64,000 nucleotides of DNA from Pseudoxanthomonas sp. (GTDB taxonomy: Bacteria > Pseudomonadota > Gammaproteobacteria > Xanthomonadales > Xanthomonadaceae): positions 806,001-870,000 of the forward strand of contig NZ_DASYGY010000009.1 of assembly GCF_035999195.1 (NCBI RefSeq), given 5' to 3'. The first letter of the stretch is position 1, and each line of letters opens with the position of its first letter. The position numbers and the translations under genes were made by a program. The notes below the pieces were generated by a model. It searched no databases. It saw nothing but the letters and a program-made list of their open reading frames with translations, and was not told where the DNA came from. Shown piece after piece: positions 29,687 through 38,666 of the stretch.

Positions 29687-31285
29687 TCAATCAATGCCCT
29701 CGGATGCCAGCAAAGCCGCCAGCGGCTGCAGCTCGTCCGAATAATGGCGCCACCTGCCCATGGCATCACCATGCAGCTTTTCACGCACCTGCACCACGCT
29801 TGCGGTAGCGACCGGAGATACGTTGCGCTCGAATCGCAGGCACTCCTCCTGCCACTCCAATTGGCAGAAATCCAGGATCCGTCTTGTCTCGCGCTCCTGA
29901 GCGGCGACAAGTTCCTCATACTCGACCCAGAGAACCCGACCGCCCAATCGCTGCTCGGCATGCTGCATGAACCGCTGGTATTGCAGGTAATAGCGGCCGG
30001 TATCGAGCAGGTCGAACGAATACCCGTGATAGGGCGACGCCGGTGAAAACAACTGGCGGAAGTTGGAAAGGCAGGTATCCAGGGGCGGGCGCCTGAGGCA
30101 GATGATCTTGGCTTGCGGTAGCGCACTGGCGATCATCCCGATGTAGAGGAAATTATGTGGATGCTTGTCGATGAAGCGGGGCCTGTGTCCAGTCAATGGC
30201 CGGGTGCTGGCGACGTATTTCTCCCCCAGCGACGCCCAATCGATCCCACTCGCGCGATGGAGCGTATCCGGATCGATCAGAGGTCTGGTGCGACTGCCGC
30301 TCGCTCGCTTGACAAGCGAGGGGAAGTTGAGCACCTCACCAATAGACTGGACGGATGAATGGCTCGAAAGGATGCGATCCACGAGCGTCGTGCCAGTGCG
30401 GGGCATGCCAACGATGAAGATGGGCTCCCCATTCGGACATCCGTCACCCTGCCCAGCCGCGTCGATCCAGCCGTCAGTGAGGAGGCGGAAACACGTCGTC
30501 TCTGATCGCGCATCGTATCGGGACAGGGTTCTTCCCACCGCCTTACCGGTCGAAAGATGGCGGAAGGCCTTCGCAAATTCTCCGACGTCCTCGTATTCCT
30601 TCGCCAGTGCGAGATGGAGATACATCCTAACCACGTCCTGCCTCGCCTCTCCCAAGCGCGCCAACAGTCGCGGAATATGGTTTGCCTCCGGCGTCCATTT
30701 TTTCAGCTGCGCGAGTCCCAAGTGGGCCTGCGCATGGTCAGGCGCGAAGCTGAGAACCCGCTGGTAGGATTTTTCGGCAGCATCGAGATCCCCGATGAAC
30801 AGCGAGGTGGTGGCGTGGTTGAAATGAGTAGCCGCGTCGCCCGGAAGCAGTTCGAGCGCGCGAGCGCTCAAGCGTGCCGCCTGCTCGTACGCGTTGGCCC
30901 TGGCGAAAATCGCCGACAGTTGCTGGCACAGCGATCCGTCGTTCCAGACACGCGCGATGGCGTCGCTGGCAACCCCCAGCGCCTGCTGGGGCGAACGAAT
31001 CTGTGAGATCACTCGAGCCGCCTGCAACACATACCCGGCTTCGTCTGGCTGAAGTTCAAGAGCGCGGTGCGAGTGGGTCAGCGCCTCCTCCCCCTCTCCC
31101 ACCGCTAACGCCGCTACGGACAGTAGGTAGTGGACGTGGGGAAGATCAGGACTGGCATCAAGTAGTGACCGAAGCAGTGGCATAGCCCGCGCCCAGTCGC
31201 CCCGGTTCACGGCTGCCACTGCCTCCACGTACCCGCGAGCTGCCGATGTCCTCGTTTCCACTGGAAAACCGCTGTTTTCGGACAT
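29687..31285 (-). CDS. TPR-repeat sulfotransferase family protein
   Basis: 532 aa. The N-terminal half (about 20-240) is a run of TPR-like helical repeats, for example HVHYLLSVAALAVGEGEEAL and THFNHATTSLFIGDLDAAEK. The C-terminal half is a sulfotransferase domain. The PAPS 5'-phosphosulfate loop is FIVGMPRTGTTLVDRIL (about 297-313), and the 3'-phosphate motif is around IICLRRPPLDTCLSNFRQ. No signal peptide is seen. The domain belongs to the group that includes tyrosylprotein sulfotransferases, so a protein or peptide substrate is possible but unproven. It converges with the TonB receptor, a pairing that recurs in xanthomonads. Confidence 0.9.
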   Translation of the reverse strand: MSENSGFPVETRTSAARGYVEAVAAVNRGDWARAMPLLRSLLDASPDLPHVHYLLSVAALAVGEGEEALTHSHRALELQPDEAGYVLQAARVISQIRSPQQALGVASDAIARVWNDGSLCQQLSAIFARANAYEQAARLSARALELLPGDAATHFNHATTSLFIGDLDAAEKSYQRVLSFAPDHAQAHLGLAQLKKWTPEANHIPRLLARLGEARQDVVRMYLHLALAKEYEDVGEFAKAFRHLSTGKAVGRTLSRYDARSETTCFRLLTDGWIDAAGQGDGCPNGEPIFIVGMPRTGTTLVDRILSSHSSVQSIGEVLNFPSLVKRASGSRTRPLIDPDTLHRASGIDWASLGEKYVASTRPLTGHRPRFIDKHPHNFLYIGMIASALPQAKIICLRRPPLDTCLSNFRQLFSPASPYHGYSFDLLDTGRYYLQYQRFMQHAEQRLGGRVLWVEYEELVAAQERETRRILDFCQLEWQEECLRFERNVSPVATASVVQVREKLHGDAMGRWRHYSDELQPLAALLASEGID

Positions 31286-31523
31286 GGTGTCCGCGTTCCT
31301 GGGTCAGGCATCTACGATGCCCCATCTTACCCTTAGCAACCGCCGGAACAGGACCGAAATTGCACATGGATTACACGTGATGAGGCGTGCTGGCGGAGCG
31401 CGTGCAACGGGGATTTTCCTGCTAAAGTCGGTCACTGACCACGTCGTCGCAGGTGTGCGGCGCCGGCTGAACCAGGCCGTCGCGACGTGGTACATCCGGG
31501 GCGATTCAATTTTGGGGGTCTCA

Positions 31524-33527
31524 ATGAAGAAGTGTTTACTCGCGCTGACGACACTAGCCTTCGCGGGCGCGCTGGCCATGCCCGCACAGGCCGCTGCGCC
31601 GCTACAGTCGATAGCCGATTTCGTCAGCCATCCGGCCTACAGCACCGTCAAGATTTCCCCTAACGGCGAGTATCTGGCGATGACGGTGGACAAGGGCGAT
31701 CAGGACGTGCTCGCCGTGCTGAAAACGAGCGACCTCAGCCTGGTCAAGGTGAACCAGCTGCCGGACCAGAAGAGCGTGGGCAGTTTCTACTGGGTCAGTC
31801 CCAACCGGCTGATGTTCAACGCCATCAAGAAGCTCGGTGGATATGCGCAGCCTTTCAATACCGGTGAATGGTTCGCCGTCAACGCCGACGGCAGCCAGCC
31901 GCGTCCGCTGATTTTCTACGGTACTCGCGATGCGACCCAGCGTGGCAAGACGGTAGGTTCCGAGAGGTTCTCCCTCCTCGACACCCTCAAGGATGACGAC
32001 CAGTACGTCATCATGTCGGCCATCACGCCACGATCCTCCGAAGGCGTCGGCACCGAAGTGTTCCGCATGGATACGCTCAGTGGACGGCGCGTCTCCATGG
32101 GTCGTGCGCCCAAGGAGAATTGCGGCATCGTGCTGGACGCCGCCAAGGAGCCGCGATTTGCGGTCTGCTCGTCCAGTCGCGACGAGGAAGGCGAATACGA
32201 CGAGCGCACGGAGTTGTACCGTCGCGACGGCAAGAGCTGGACGCTGGTGAACGCCTCCAAGGCCGGCGGCAAGCATCTGTATGTCGTGCGGACGTCTTCA
32301 AACGGCACCGTCTACGCCGAACAGGACGACTCCAAGGCGCCTGCCGCCATCGGCACGCTGAACACCTCCACCGGCGAGTTCACCCCGCTGTTCCAGGACA
32401 AGGTGGCCGAGGTATCCAACTACATCTGGTCGACCGACGACGCGACGCTGGTCGGCGTGGTCACCGAGGCGGGGGCGCCCGCAGTCAAGCTGATCGACGA
32501 GAAGCATCCGGATGCGCAGATCTACGCATCGCTGGCGGGGGCGTTCGAGGGTCAGATGGTCGACCTGGCCAGCAACACCCAGGACGGCAAGAAAATCATC
32601 GTCAGCGTCTACAGTGACAGTAACCCTGGCGAGCTGTATCTGTACGACCGCGACAGCGGAAAGGCGCGCTTCCTGATGCAGCGCAAGCCGCAGCTCGATC
32701 CGAAGAAGATGGCGTCCGTCAAACCGTTCAACTTCACCTCCCGCGACGGCAAGCTCATCCACGGTTATCTCACTCTTCCCCATGGATCCAACGGCAAGAA
32801 CCTGCCGATGATCGTCAACCCGCACGGCGGTCCGATCGGGCCCCGCGACAATTGGGGGTTCAACTGGGAAACCCAGTTGCTCGCCAGTCGCGGTTACGCC
32901 GTACTGCAGGTCAACTATCGTGGTTCCGGCGGGTATGGGAAGGCGTTCCAGGATGCCGGCCACCTGCAATGGGGCCAGGGCATCCAGAACGACATCATCG
33001 ACGCCACCCAGTGGGCCATCGGCCAGGGCTACGCCGACAAGGAGCGTATCTGCATCTACGGCGGCAGCTTCGGCGGTTACTCCGCGCTGATGGCGCCGAT
33101 CCGCGCGCCAGGCCTGTTCAAGTGCACCTTCGGGTACGTCGGCGTGTACGACGTGGACATGATGTTCAAGAAGGGCGATATCCCTGAGCGTGAGTCCGGT
33201 CAGCGCTATCTCCGCCGCACGCACGGCACCGATACCAAGTCCTGGGCCGAGAACTCACCTGCGCGCCGCGCTGGCGAGGTGAAGATTCCCGTCTATCTCG
33301 CAGCGGGTGCCCGCGACGTGCGTACGCCGCCGGAGCAGACCGAGCTGATGAACAAGGCGCTGATCGCGGCCGGGAATCCGCCGGAAGGCATGATCATCCA
33401 GTCGGGTGAGATGCATGGTTTCTACGATGTCGAAAATCGCGTGAAGCTCTACACCACCATGCTGGACTTCTTCTCCCGCCACATCGGTGGAACCGTGACG
33501 GTCGGCGCTCCAAGCAAGGGCAACTGA
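31524..33527 (+). CDS. Exported prolyl-oligopeptidase-family (S9) peptidase
   Basis: Periplasmic or secreted serine peptidase acting on short peptides. The ATG at 31524 follows GGGGGTCTCA and starts a clear signal peptide (MKKCLLALTTLAFAGALA, cleavage after AQAA); 667 aa. The first 400 residues form a beta-propeller-like domain, then an alpha/beta hydrolase domain. The catalytic triad is S515 in YGGSFGGYSAL, D598 in ARDVRTPPEQ and H631 in EMHGFYDV. The 238-base gap before it holds no gene and only weak promoter-like stretches. Confidence 0.93.
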   Translation: MKKCLLALTTLAFAGALAMPAQAAAPLQSIADFVSHPAYSTVKISPNGEYLAMTVDKGDQDVLAVLKTSDLSLVKVNQLPDQKSVGSFYWVSPNRLMFNAIKKLGGYAQPFNTGEWFAVNADGSQPRPLIFYGTRDATQRGKTVGSERFSLLDTLKDDDQYVIMSAITPRSSEGVGTEVFRMDTLSGRRVSMGRAPKENCGIVLDAAKEPRFAVCSSSRDEEGEYDERTELYRRDGKSWTLVNASKAGGKHLYVVRTSSNGTVYAEQDDSKAPAAIGTLNTSTGEFTPLFQDKVAEVSNYIWSTDDATLVGVVTEAGAPAVKLIDEKHPDAQIYASLAGAFEGQMVDLASNTQDGKKIIVSVYSDSNPGELYLYDRDSGKARFLMQRKPQLDPKKMASVKPFNFTSRDGKLIHGYLTLPHGSNGKNLPMIVNPHGGPIGPRDNWGFNWETQLLASRGYAVLQVNYRGSGGYGKAFQDAGHLQWGQGIQNDIIDATQWAIGQGYADKERICIYGGSFGGYSALMAPIRAPGLFKCTFGYVGVYDVDMMFKKGDIPERESGQRYLRRTHGTDTKSWAENSPARRAGEVKIPVYLAAGARDVRTPPEQTELMNKALIAAGNPPEGMIIQSGEMHGFYDVENRVKLYTTMLDFFSRHIGGTVTVGAPSKGN

Positions 33528-33548
33528 CCCGCTCAAGCGACCTTGTCG

Positions 33549-33584
33549 ACGGCCGGCCCCTTGGGGTCGGCCGTTCTTCTTTTC
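33549..33584 (+). terminator. Rho-independent terminator after the S9 peptidase
   Basis: Stem ACGGCCGGCCC / GGGTCGGCCGT (one G-T wobble) closed by a short C-TT-G loop, followed by TCTTCTTTT. It starts 21 bases after the stop. Confidence 0.85.
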
Positions 33585-33669
33585 ATCGCCGCACCGTGAC
33601 TTCCGATACGGGCACGCAGGCCCGCGAATTCACAGAATGGCGGGCACTACACGGAAGAAAAGGAAATTC

Positions 33670-34482
33670 ATGAAACCGCTCGGAACCATGATCATGCTTG
33701 CGTCGCTGTGCCTGCCGGTCGGGACGCAGGCCGTGATGGCGCAGAACGTGGCTGCACCGGACCCGACCCAGGACAGGCTGATGCTGTCGGCAGGATTCCT
33801 GTCGGCGCATCCGGACCTGCGTTACCGCCTGCATGGCCTGGAGGAATTCAAGCAAGGGCGGTACGAAGATGCGCTGAAGTTCTTCCAGCGGGCTTCGTTC
33901 TATGCGGACAAGCCGTCGCAGGGCATGGTGGCCGAGATGCTCTGGAACGGCCAGGGTGTTCCCAAGGACGCGGCACTCGCCTACGCATGGATGGACCTTG
34001 CCGCTGAGAGGGGATACGTGGGTTTTCTCGGCCTGCGCGAGCGCTACTGGAGCGCACTGAGTGAAGCCGAGCGCCAGCGCGCGCTGGAAGAAGGCGCAGC
34101 GCTCTACGCGAAGTACGGCGACGAGGCGGCGCAGCCGCGCATCGCAACCGTCCTGCGTCGCGAAAGGAAGAAGATCACCGGCAGCCGAACGGGCTTCGCG
34201 GGCAACGTACAGATCTATGTGCCCGGACCGAACGGGTTCGAGCAGATCGATGGCAGCAAGTTCTTCGACGAGAAGTACTGGGATCCGAAGCAATACCAGG
34301 CGTGGCACGACAATGTCTGGATGAAGCCGCGCATCGGCCGCGTCAGCGTGGGCGACGTGGAACAGCTCCCCGCCCAGCAACCCGCATCCCGTATCCCCAG
34401 TGCGAATCCTGATGTGGATGCGAAGGAGCCGGAAACACCTGAACGGAGCGACAGCGAACTCGGGACGCGAAAGGACGGCTGA
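33670..34482 (+). CDS. Exported Sel1-like repeat protein
   Basis: I take the ATG at 33670 (MKPLGTMIMLASLCLPVG), preceded by AAGGAA and followed by a signal peptide ending near VMAQ; 270 aa. An upstream ATG at 33637 would place a basic MAGTTRKKRKF before it. Residues about 55-115 form one or two Sel1/TPR-like repeats (EEFKQGRYEDALKFFQRA, EMLWNGQGVPKDAALAYAW). The C-terminal half is unrecognised, with an acidic and proline-rich tail. Sel1 repeats bind other proteins; the partner is unknown. Confidence 0.8.
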   Translation: MKPLGTMIMLASLCLPVGTQAVMAQNVAAPDPTQDRLMLSAGFLSAHPDLRYRLHGLEEFKQGRYEDALKFFQRASFYADKPSQGMVAEMLWNGQGVPKDAALAYAWMDLAAERGYVGFLGLRERYWSALSEAERQRALEEGAALYAKYGDEAAQPRIATVLRRERKKITGSRTGFAGNVQIYVPGPNGFEQIDGSKFFDEKYWDPKQYQAWHDNVWMKPRIGRVSVGDVEQLPAQQPASRIPSANPDVDAKEPETPERSDSELGTRKDG

Positions 34483-34523
34483 GCCCTTCCATACCCCACC
34501 GGATGCGGTATAAAAGACGTCAT

Positions 34524-34545
34524 CCCGCCGGTCGTTGCCGGCGGG
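34524..34545 (+). other. GC hairpin in the leader of the DUF2147 gene
   Basis: CCCGCCGG-TCGTTG-CCGGCGGG is a perfect 8-bp stem located 27 bases before the ATG at 34573. A TATAAA-like -10 element lies just upstream at 34509-34514. No T run follows, so it is more likely an mRNA 5' stabilising hairpin than a terminator. Confidence 0.45.
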
Positions 34546-34572
34546 CCTGACCCGAATCCCTGGGAGGGGAAC

Positions 34573-35013
34573 ATGCGCAAGACCCTGATGGCCGCGATGC
34601 TGGCCGCTCCGTTGATGGCCGTGTCGCTGGTGGCGTCGGCTGCCGACCCGGTCGTCGGACGCTGGAAGACCATCGACAGCGATACCGGCAAGCCGAAGTC
34701 CTTCGTCGAGATCACCCAGGCCGCCAACGGCACGATCACCGGCCGCATCGTCGAGCTGATCAACCCGAGCAAGCCCAACCCGACCTGCGACAAGTGCAAG
34801 GACGACCGCCGCAACAAGCCGATCACCGGCATGGAGATCATCCGCGGCATGAAGGCCGAGGGCGGTGGCGAGTACGCCGGCGGCACCATCCTCAAGCCGG
34901 ACGAAGGCAAGATCTACAAGTCGAAGATGGAACTGGTCGAGGGCGGCAAGAAGCTGGAGGTGTCCGGCTGCATCGCCTTCATCTGCAAGTCGCAGACCTG
35001 GATCCGCCAGTAA
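34573..35013 (+). CDS. DUF2147 exported protein
   Basis: 146 aa. Signal peptide MRKTLMAAMLAAPLMAVSLV ends near SAAD. The mature part starts DPVVGRWKTIDSDTGKPKSF, the DUF2147 hallmark, followed by ITGRIVELINPSK and a C-terminal LEVSGCIAFICKSQTWIR. Four cysteines (CDKCKD and GCIAFIC) could form disulfides. DUF2147 proteins are small periplasmic beta barrels of unknown role, common in xanthomonads. GGGAGGGG precedes the ATG as ribosome site. Confidence 0.92.
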   Translation: MRKTLMAAMLAAPLMAVSLVASAADPVVGRWKTIDSDTGKPKSFVEITQAANGTITGRIVELINPSKPNPTCDKCKDDRRNKPITGMEIIRGMKAEGGGEYAGGTILKPDEGKIYKSKMELVEGGKKLEVSGCIAFICKSQTWIRQ

Positions 35014-35034
35014 GCGTCGGCACACCGTGCAGGC

Positions 35035-35059
35035 ACAGGCCCGGCATCGCCGGGCCTGT
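35035..35059 (+). terminator. Hairpin after the DUF2147 gene
   Basis: Perfect 11-bp stem ACAGGCCCGGC / GCCGGGCCTGT with loop ATC, 21 bases after the stop. The following bases CGCGTT hold few T, so termination may be partial. Confidence 0.6.
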
Positions 35060-35131
35060 CGCGTTATGGGTACCGGAAGAGGCACGCGCCCGGCCATGCG
35101 ATAATCGCGGCCCCCCGTCGCGAAGCCCGTC

Positions 35132-37195
35132 ATGAGCCGTACCGCCCTGGTCACCAATGCCCTGCCCTACGCCAACGGCCCCCTGCACCTGGGCCACCTG
35201 GTGGGCTACATCCAGGGCGACATCTGGGTGCGGGCACGCAGGATGCGGGGCGACACGGTGCATTTCGTCTGTGCCGACGACACCCACGGCACGCCGATCA
35301 TGCTGGCGGCGGAAAAGGCGGGCATCACGCCCGAAGCCTTCATCGCCGGCATCCAGGCCAGCCACGAGCGCGACTTCGCCGCGTTCGGCGTGGCCTTCGA
35401 CCATTACGACTCGACCCACTCCACCGCGAACCGCGAACTGACGGAACAGTTCTACCAGCGGCTGGAGGCCGGCGGCCACATCAGCCGCCGCACCGTCGCG
35501 CAGTTCTACGATCCGGCCAAGGGCATGTTCCTGCCCGACCGTTACATCAAGGGCATCTGTCCCAACTGCGGCTCGGTCGACCAGTACGGCGACAACTGCG
35601 AAGTCTGCGGGGCCACGTACTCGCCCACCGACCTGAAGAAACCGACGTCCATCCTGTCCGGCAGCACGCCAGAGATCCGCGACTCGGAGCATTACTTTTT
35701 CGAAGTCGGCCGCTTCGACGCCTTCCTGCGCGAGTGGCTGGCCGGCGATGTCGCCCTGCCCGGCGTCAAGGCCAAGCTGCGCGAGTGGCTGGATGCCGAA
35801 GGCGGCCTGCGCGCGTGGGACATCTCGCGCGATGCGCCGTATTTCGGCTTCGAGATCCCCGGTGCGCCCGGCAAGTACTTCTACGTGTGGCTGGATGCGC
35901 CGATCGGCTACCTGAGCAGCTTCAAGAACCTGTGCGCCGAGCGCGGCCTCGATTTCGGGTCCCACCTGGTCGCCGGCACCGACGTCGAGCTGCACCACTT
36001 CATCGGCAAGGACATCGTCAATTTCCACGGCCTGTTCTGGCCGGCGGTGCTGCACGGCACCGGCCATCGTGCGCCGACGCGGCTGCACGTCAACGGCTAC
36101 CTGACCGTCGATGGCGCCAAGATGTCGAAGTCGCGCGGCACCTTCATCATGGCGCGCACCTATCTGGACGTGGGCCTGGAGCCGGAGGCGCTGCGCTACT
36201 ACTACGCGGCCAAGTCGTCCGGCGGGGTCGACGACCTGGACCTGAACCTGGGCGACTTCATCGCACGCGTCAATGCGGACCTCGTGGGCAAGTTCGTCAA
36301 CCTGGCCAGCCGCTGCGCCGGCTTCATCGACAAGCGCTTCGGCGGCCGCCTGGCCGATGCGCTGCCCGATCCCGCCATGTACCAGCGCTTCGTCGACGCG
36401 CTCGGTCCGATCGCCGAGGCCTACGAACGCAACGAGCCTGCCACGGCGCTGCGCCTGACCATGGCGCTGGCCGACGAGGCCAACAAGTACATCGACGAGA
36501 CCAAGCCGTGGGTGATCGCCAAGCAGGAGGGCGCGGACGCCCAGCTGCACTCGGTCTGCACGCAGGGCCTGAACCTGTTCCGCGTACTCGCCGCCGCACT
36601 GAAGCCGGTGTTGCCGCGCACGGCGGCGGAAGCGGAAGCGTTCCTCAGCGCGCCGGTCGACACCTGGGCCGACGTTGCGGCGCCGCTGCAGGCGCACGTC
36701 ATCCAGCCCTACTCCGCCCTCTTCACCCGTATCGACCCGAAACTGATCGACGCCATGACCGACGCCTCCAAGGACACCCTCGCCGCCGCACCCGCGCCTG
36801 CTGCTCCCGAGAAGAAGGCCGAAGCGAAGCCCGCCGCGCCTGCGGAGTCGAAGGACGGCGCCGGTTTCATCGGCATCGAGGATTTCGCCAAGCTGGACCT
36901 TCGCGTAGGCAAGGTGCTGGAGTGCGGCTTTGTGGAGGGTTCCGACAAGCTGCTGCGCTTCCTGCTGGATGCCGGCGAGCTCGGCCAGCGGCAGATCTTC
37001 TCCGGCATCCGCGCCAGCTATGGCGAGCCGGAAAAGCTCGTCGGCCGCAACGTGGTGTTCATCGCCAACCTGGCGCCGCGCAAGATGCGTTTCGGCCTGA
37101 GCGAGGGGATGATCCTGTCGGCCGGTTTCGACGGCGGCGCACTGGCGCTGCTGGATGCCGATGCCGGCGCCCTGCCGGGCATGCCGGTGCGGTGA
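35132..37195 (+). CDS. metG: Methionyl-tRNA synthetase
   Basis: Charges tRNA-Met with methionine. 687 aa, long dimeric form. The HIGH-class motif is HLGH at 19-22 in ANGPLHLGHLVG. The zinc knuckle is CPNCGSVDQYGDNCEVCG, and KMSKS is at about 330-334. After an Ala/Lys-rich linker, the C-terminal tRNA-binding OB domain starts near FIGIEDFAKLDLRVGKVLEC and ends at PGMPVR. A GATAAT -10-like element lies at 35099-35104. The next gene starts 22 bases later. Confidence 0.98.
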   Translation: MSRTALVTNALPYANGPLHLGHLVGYIQGDIWVRARRMRGDTVHFVCADDTHGTPIMLAAEKAGITPEAFIAGIQASHERDFAAFGVAFDHYDSTHSTANRELTEQFYQRLEAGGHISRRTVAQFYDPAKGMFLPDRYIKGICPNCGSVDQYGDNCEVCGATYSPTDLKKPTSILSGSTPEIRDSEHYFFEVGRFDAFLREWLAGDVALPGVKAKLREWLDAEGGLRAWDISRDAPYFGFEIPGAPGKYFYVWLDAPIGYLSSFKNLCAERGLDFGSHLVAGTDVELHHFIGKDIVNFHGLFWPAVLHGTGHRAPTRLHVNGYLTVDGAKMSKSRGTFIMARTYLDVGLEPEALRYYYAAKSSGGVDDLDLNLGDFIARVNADLVGKFVNLASRCAGFIDKRFGGRLADALPDPAMYQRFVDALGPIAEAYERNEPATALRLTMALADEANKYIDETKPWVIAKQEGADAQLHSVCTQGLNLFRVLAAALKPVLPRTAAEAEAFLSAPVDTWADVAAPLQAHVIQPYSALFTRIDPKLIDAMTDASKDTLAAAPAPAAPEKKAEAKPAAPAESKDGAGFIGIEDFAKLDLRVGKVLECGFVEGSDKLLRFLLDAGELGQRQIFSGIRASYGEPEKLVGRNVVFIANLAPRKMRFGLSEGMILSAGFDGGALALLDADAGALPGMPVR

Positions 37196-37217
37196 AGCGA
37201 GAAGAGAGTGAAGAGGC

Positions 37218-37676
37218 GTGAGGAACGAGCGGACACCGGCTCCATCCCCGTCTTCTCTGGCCCCCGCGGCAACCGTGGACCTGACCGAACGCCTTGATCG
37301 GCTGTTGCCGCAGACCCAGTGCGGGCAGTGCGGCTTCGATGGCTGCCTGCCTTACGCGCAGGCGATGGCGCGTGGCGATGCCGGCGTGGACCACTGTCCG
37401 CCCGGCGGCGATGACGGCGCGCGCGCGCTCGCGCAGGTGCTGCAGGTGCCGCCGCTCCCCTACGATCGGACGCGCGGCGTGCACAAGCCCGCGACCGTCG
37501 CGGTCGTGGTGGAGGCCGATTGCATCGGCTGCACCAAGTGCATCCAGGCCTGCCCCGTGGACGCCATCATCGGCGGCGCCAAGCACATGCATGTGGTGAT
37601 CGACCCGCTCTGCACGGGCTGCGAACTGTGCGTGCCTGCCTGCCCGGTGGATTGCATCGTGATGGAGCCGGTCTGA
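37218..37676 (+). CDS. RnfB-like ferredoxin-domain protein
   Basis: 152 aa, GTG start. Residues about 20-65 hold the RnfB-type [4Fe-4S] domain with QCGQCGFDGCLPYA and the distant cysteine in DHCPPGG. Two bacterial ferredoxin motifs follow, CIGCTKCIQACP and CTGCELCVPACP. RnfB normally also has an N-terminal membrane helix, which is missing, and no other rnf gene lies in this window. It may supply the Rnf/Rsx complex encoded elsewhere or be an independent electron carrier. In related genomes such a gene also follows metG. Confidence 0.85.
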   Translation: MRNERTPAPSPSSLAPAATVDLTERLDRLLPQTQCGQCGFDGCLPYAQAMARGDAGVDHCPPGGDDGARALAQVLQVPPLPYDRTRGVHKPATVAVVVEADCIGCTKCIQACPVDAIIGGAKHMHVVIDPLCTGCELCVPACPVDCIVMEPV

Positions 37677-37715
37677 GCGCGACGGCCGCGCCCACACCCT
37701 CCCTCGAAAACTGGC

Positions 37716-38654
37716 TTACCGCGCGGCGCCGGCCTTGCAGGCCGAACACACGCGCTCGACGGTATAGCCCCGAGCGCGCAGCTTCTCGACCACGCCATCC
37801 TCGCCCAGCAGGTGCAGGGCGCCCACCACGACCAGCGCATCGTCATCGCCGGGCTGGTCCAGGATCTGCCGGATCTTCGGCACCCAGGCATCGTTGCGGT
37901 CGACGTTGATGCGCTGGTACAGGCGCGGATACTGGTCTCGCATGTCGGCTGCCATGCCGTTCCACAATGCATCCACGTCGCCGCGGCGCCAGGCATCGTG
38001 CAGGCGCTGCGTTTCCTGGGCACCCTTCTCCGCCTGCTCCAGCGCTTCGGCGATGAGCTGTCGCTGTTCGGCAGCGTCCATGCCGTCGAGAACGCCGATC
38101 TGATCCTGCACCCGTTCCAACCCGGCCGTCGGCTTGCCCGAAGTCCGCGCCTTGTCCATGAAATACGTATCCAGGCCCAGTTTGGGATCCAGCCCTTGCC
38201 CGGTCATCTCCATGATGCTGATCGTCAGGCCGACGAACCAGGGCTCGAAACGCGCGTACGAGGCCAGGGGCAGTCCGCTCCTGGCTGCCCACGCCTCCAG
38301 CCGTGCCCATGTGTCCGCATCGAGGTCCTGTTGCAGCGTCTTGCCGTCCGTGCGCACGGCGGCCTGCATCATCAGCTGCGGTACCGCGAGCGACTGCATC
38401 TCTTCCGGCGAAAGTTCGAACATCAGGCGCTCGGCATCGGCGAACGCCGCATCGACATCGGCCGACAGCGGATAGTCCGTCGGCCGCAGCAGATGGAATG
38501 AGCCCAGCAGGTAGACCGCATTGTCCTTGTCCGAGACCTTCCACAGCAGCGGCACCGGTGGCGCGGTCGCCGTCGGCGTGTCCGCGGCAAGGACGGACGC
38601 ACTGCCCAGCAGGGCCGTGAGGACGAGGGCGTTCAGCGAGCGGCGCAGCGGCAT
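37716..38654 (-). CDS. TraB/GumN-family exported protein
   Basis: 312 aa. Signal peptide LRRSLNALVLTALLGSASVL ends near AADT. TraB/GumN signatures are LLGSFHLLRPTDYPL at the N-terminal side, FELSPEE and the C-terminal VVGALHLLGEDGVVEKLRAR. The pattern GS/GA-xH-LL recalls the metal-binding GxxH motifs of the TIKI/TraB proteins, some of which are metalloproteases; enzymatic activity is not proven here. The last residues include a CSAC pair. It follows the DUF1684 gene by 12 bases at the end of the mutL operon. Confidence 0.9.
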   Translation of the reverse strand: MPLRRSLNALVLTALLGSASVLAADTPTATAPPVPLLWKVSDKDNAVYLLGSFHLLRPTDYPLSADVDAAFADAERLMFELSPEEMQSLAVPQLMMQAAVRTDGKTLQQDLDADTWARLEAWAARSGLPLASYARFEPWFVGLTISIMEMTGQGLDPKLGLDTYFMDKARTSGKPTAGLERVQDQIGVLDGMDAAEQRQLIAEALEQAEKGAQETQRLHDAWRRGDVDALWNGMAADMRDQYPRLYQRINVDRNDAWVPKIRQILDQPGDDDALVVVGALHLLGEDGVVEKLRARGYTVERVCSACKAGAAR

Positions 38655-38666
38655 CGGATCCTTCCT

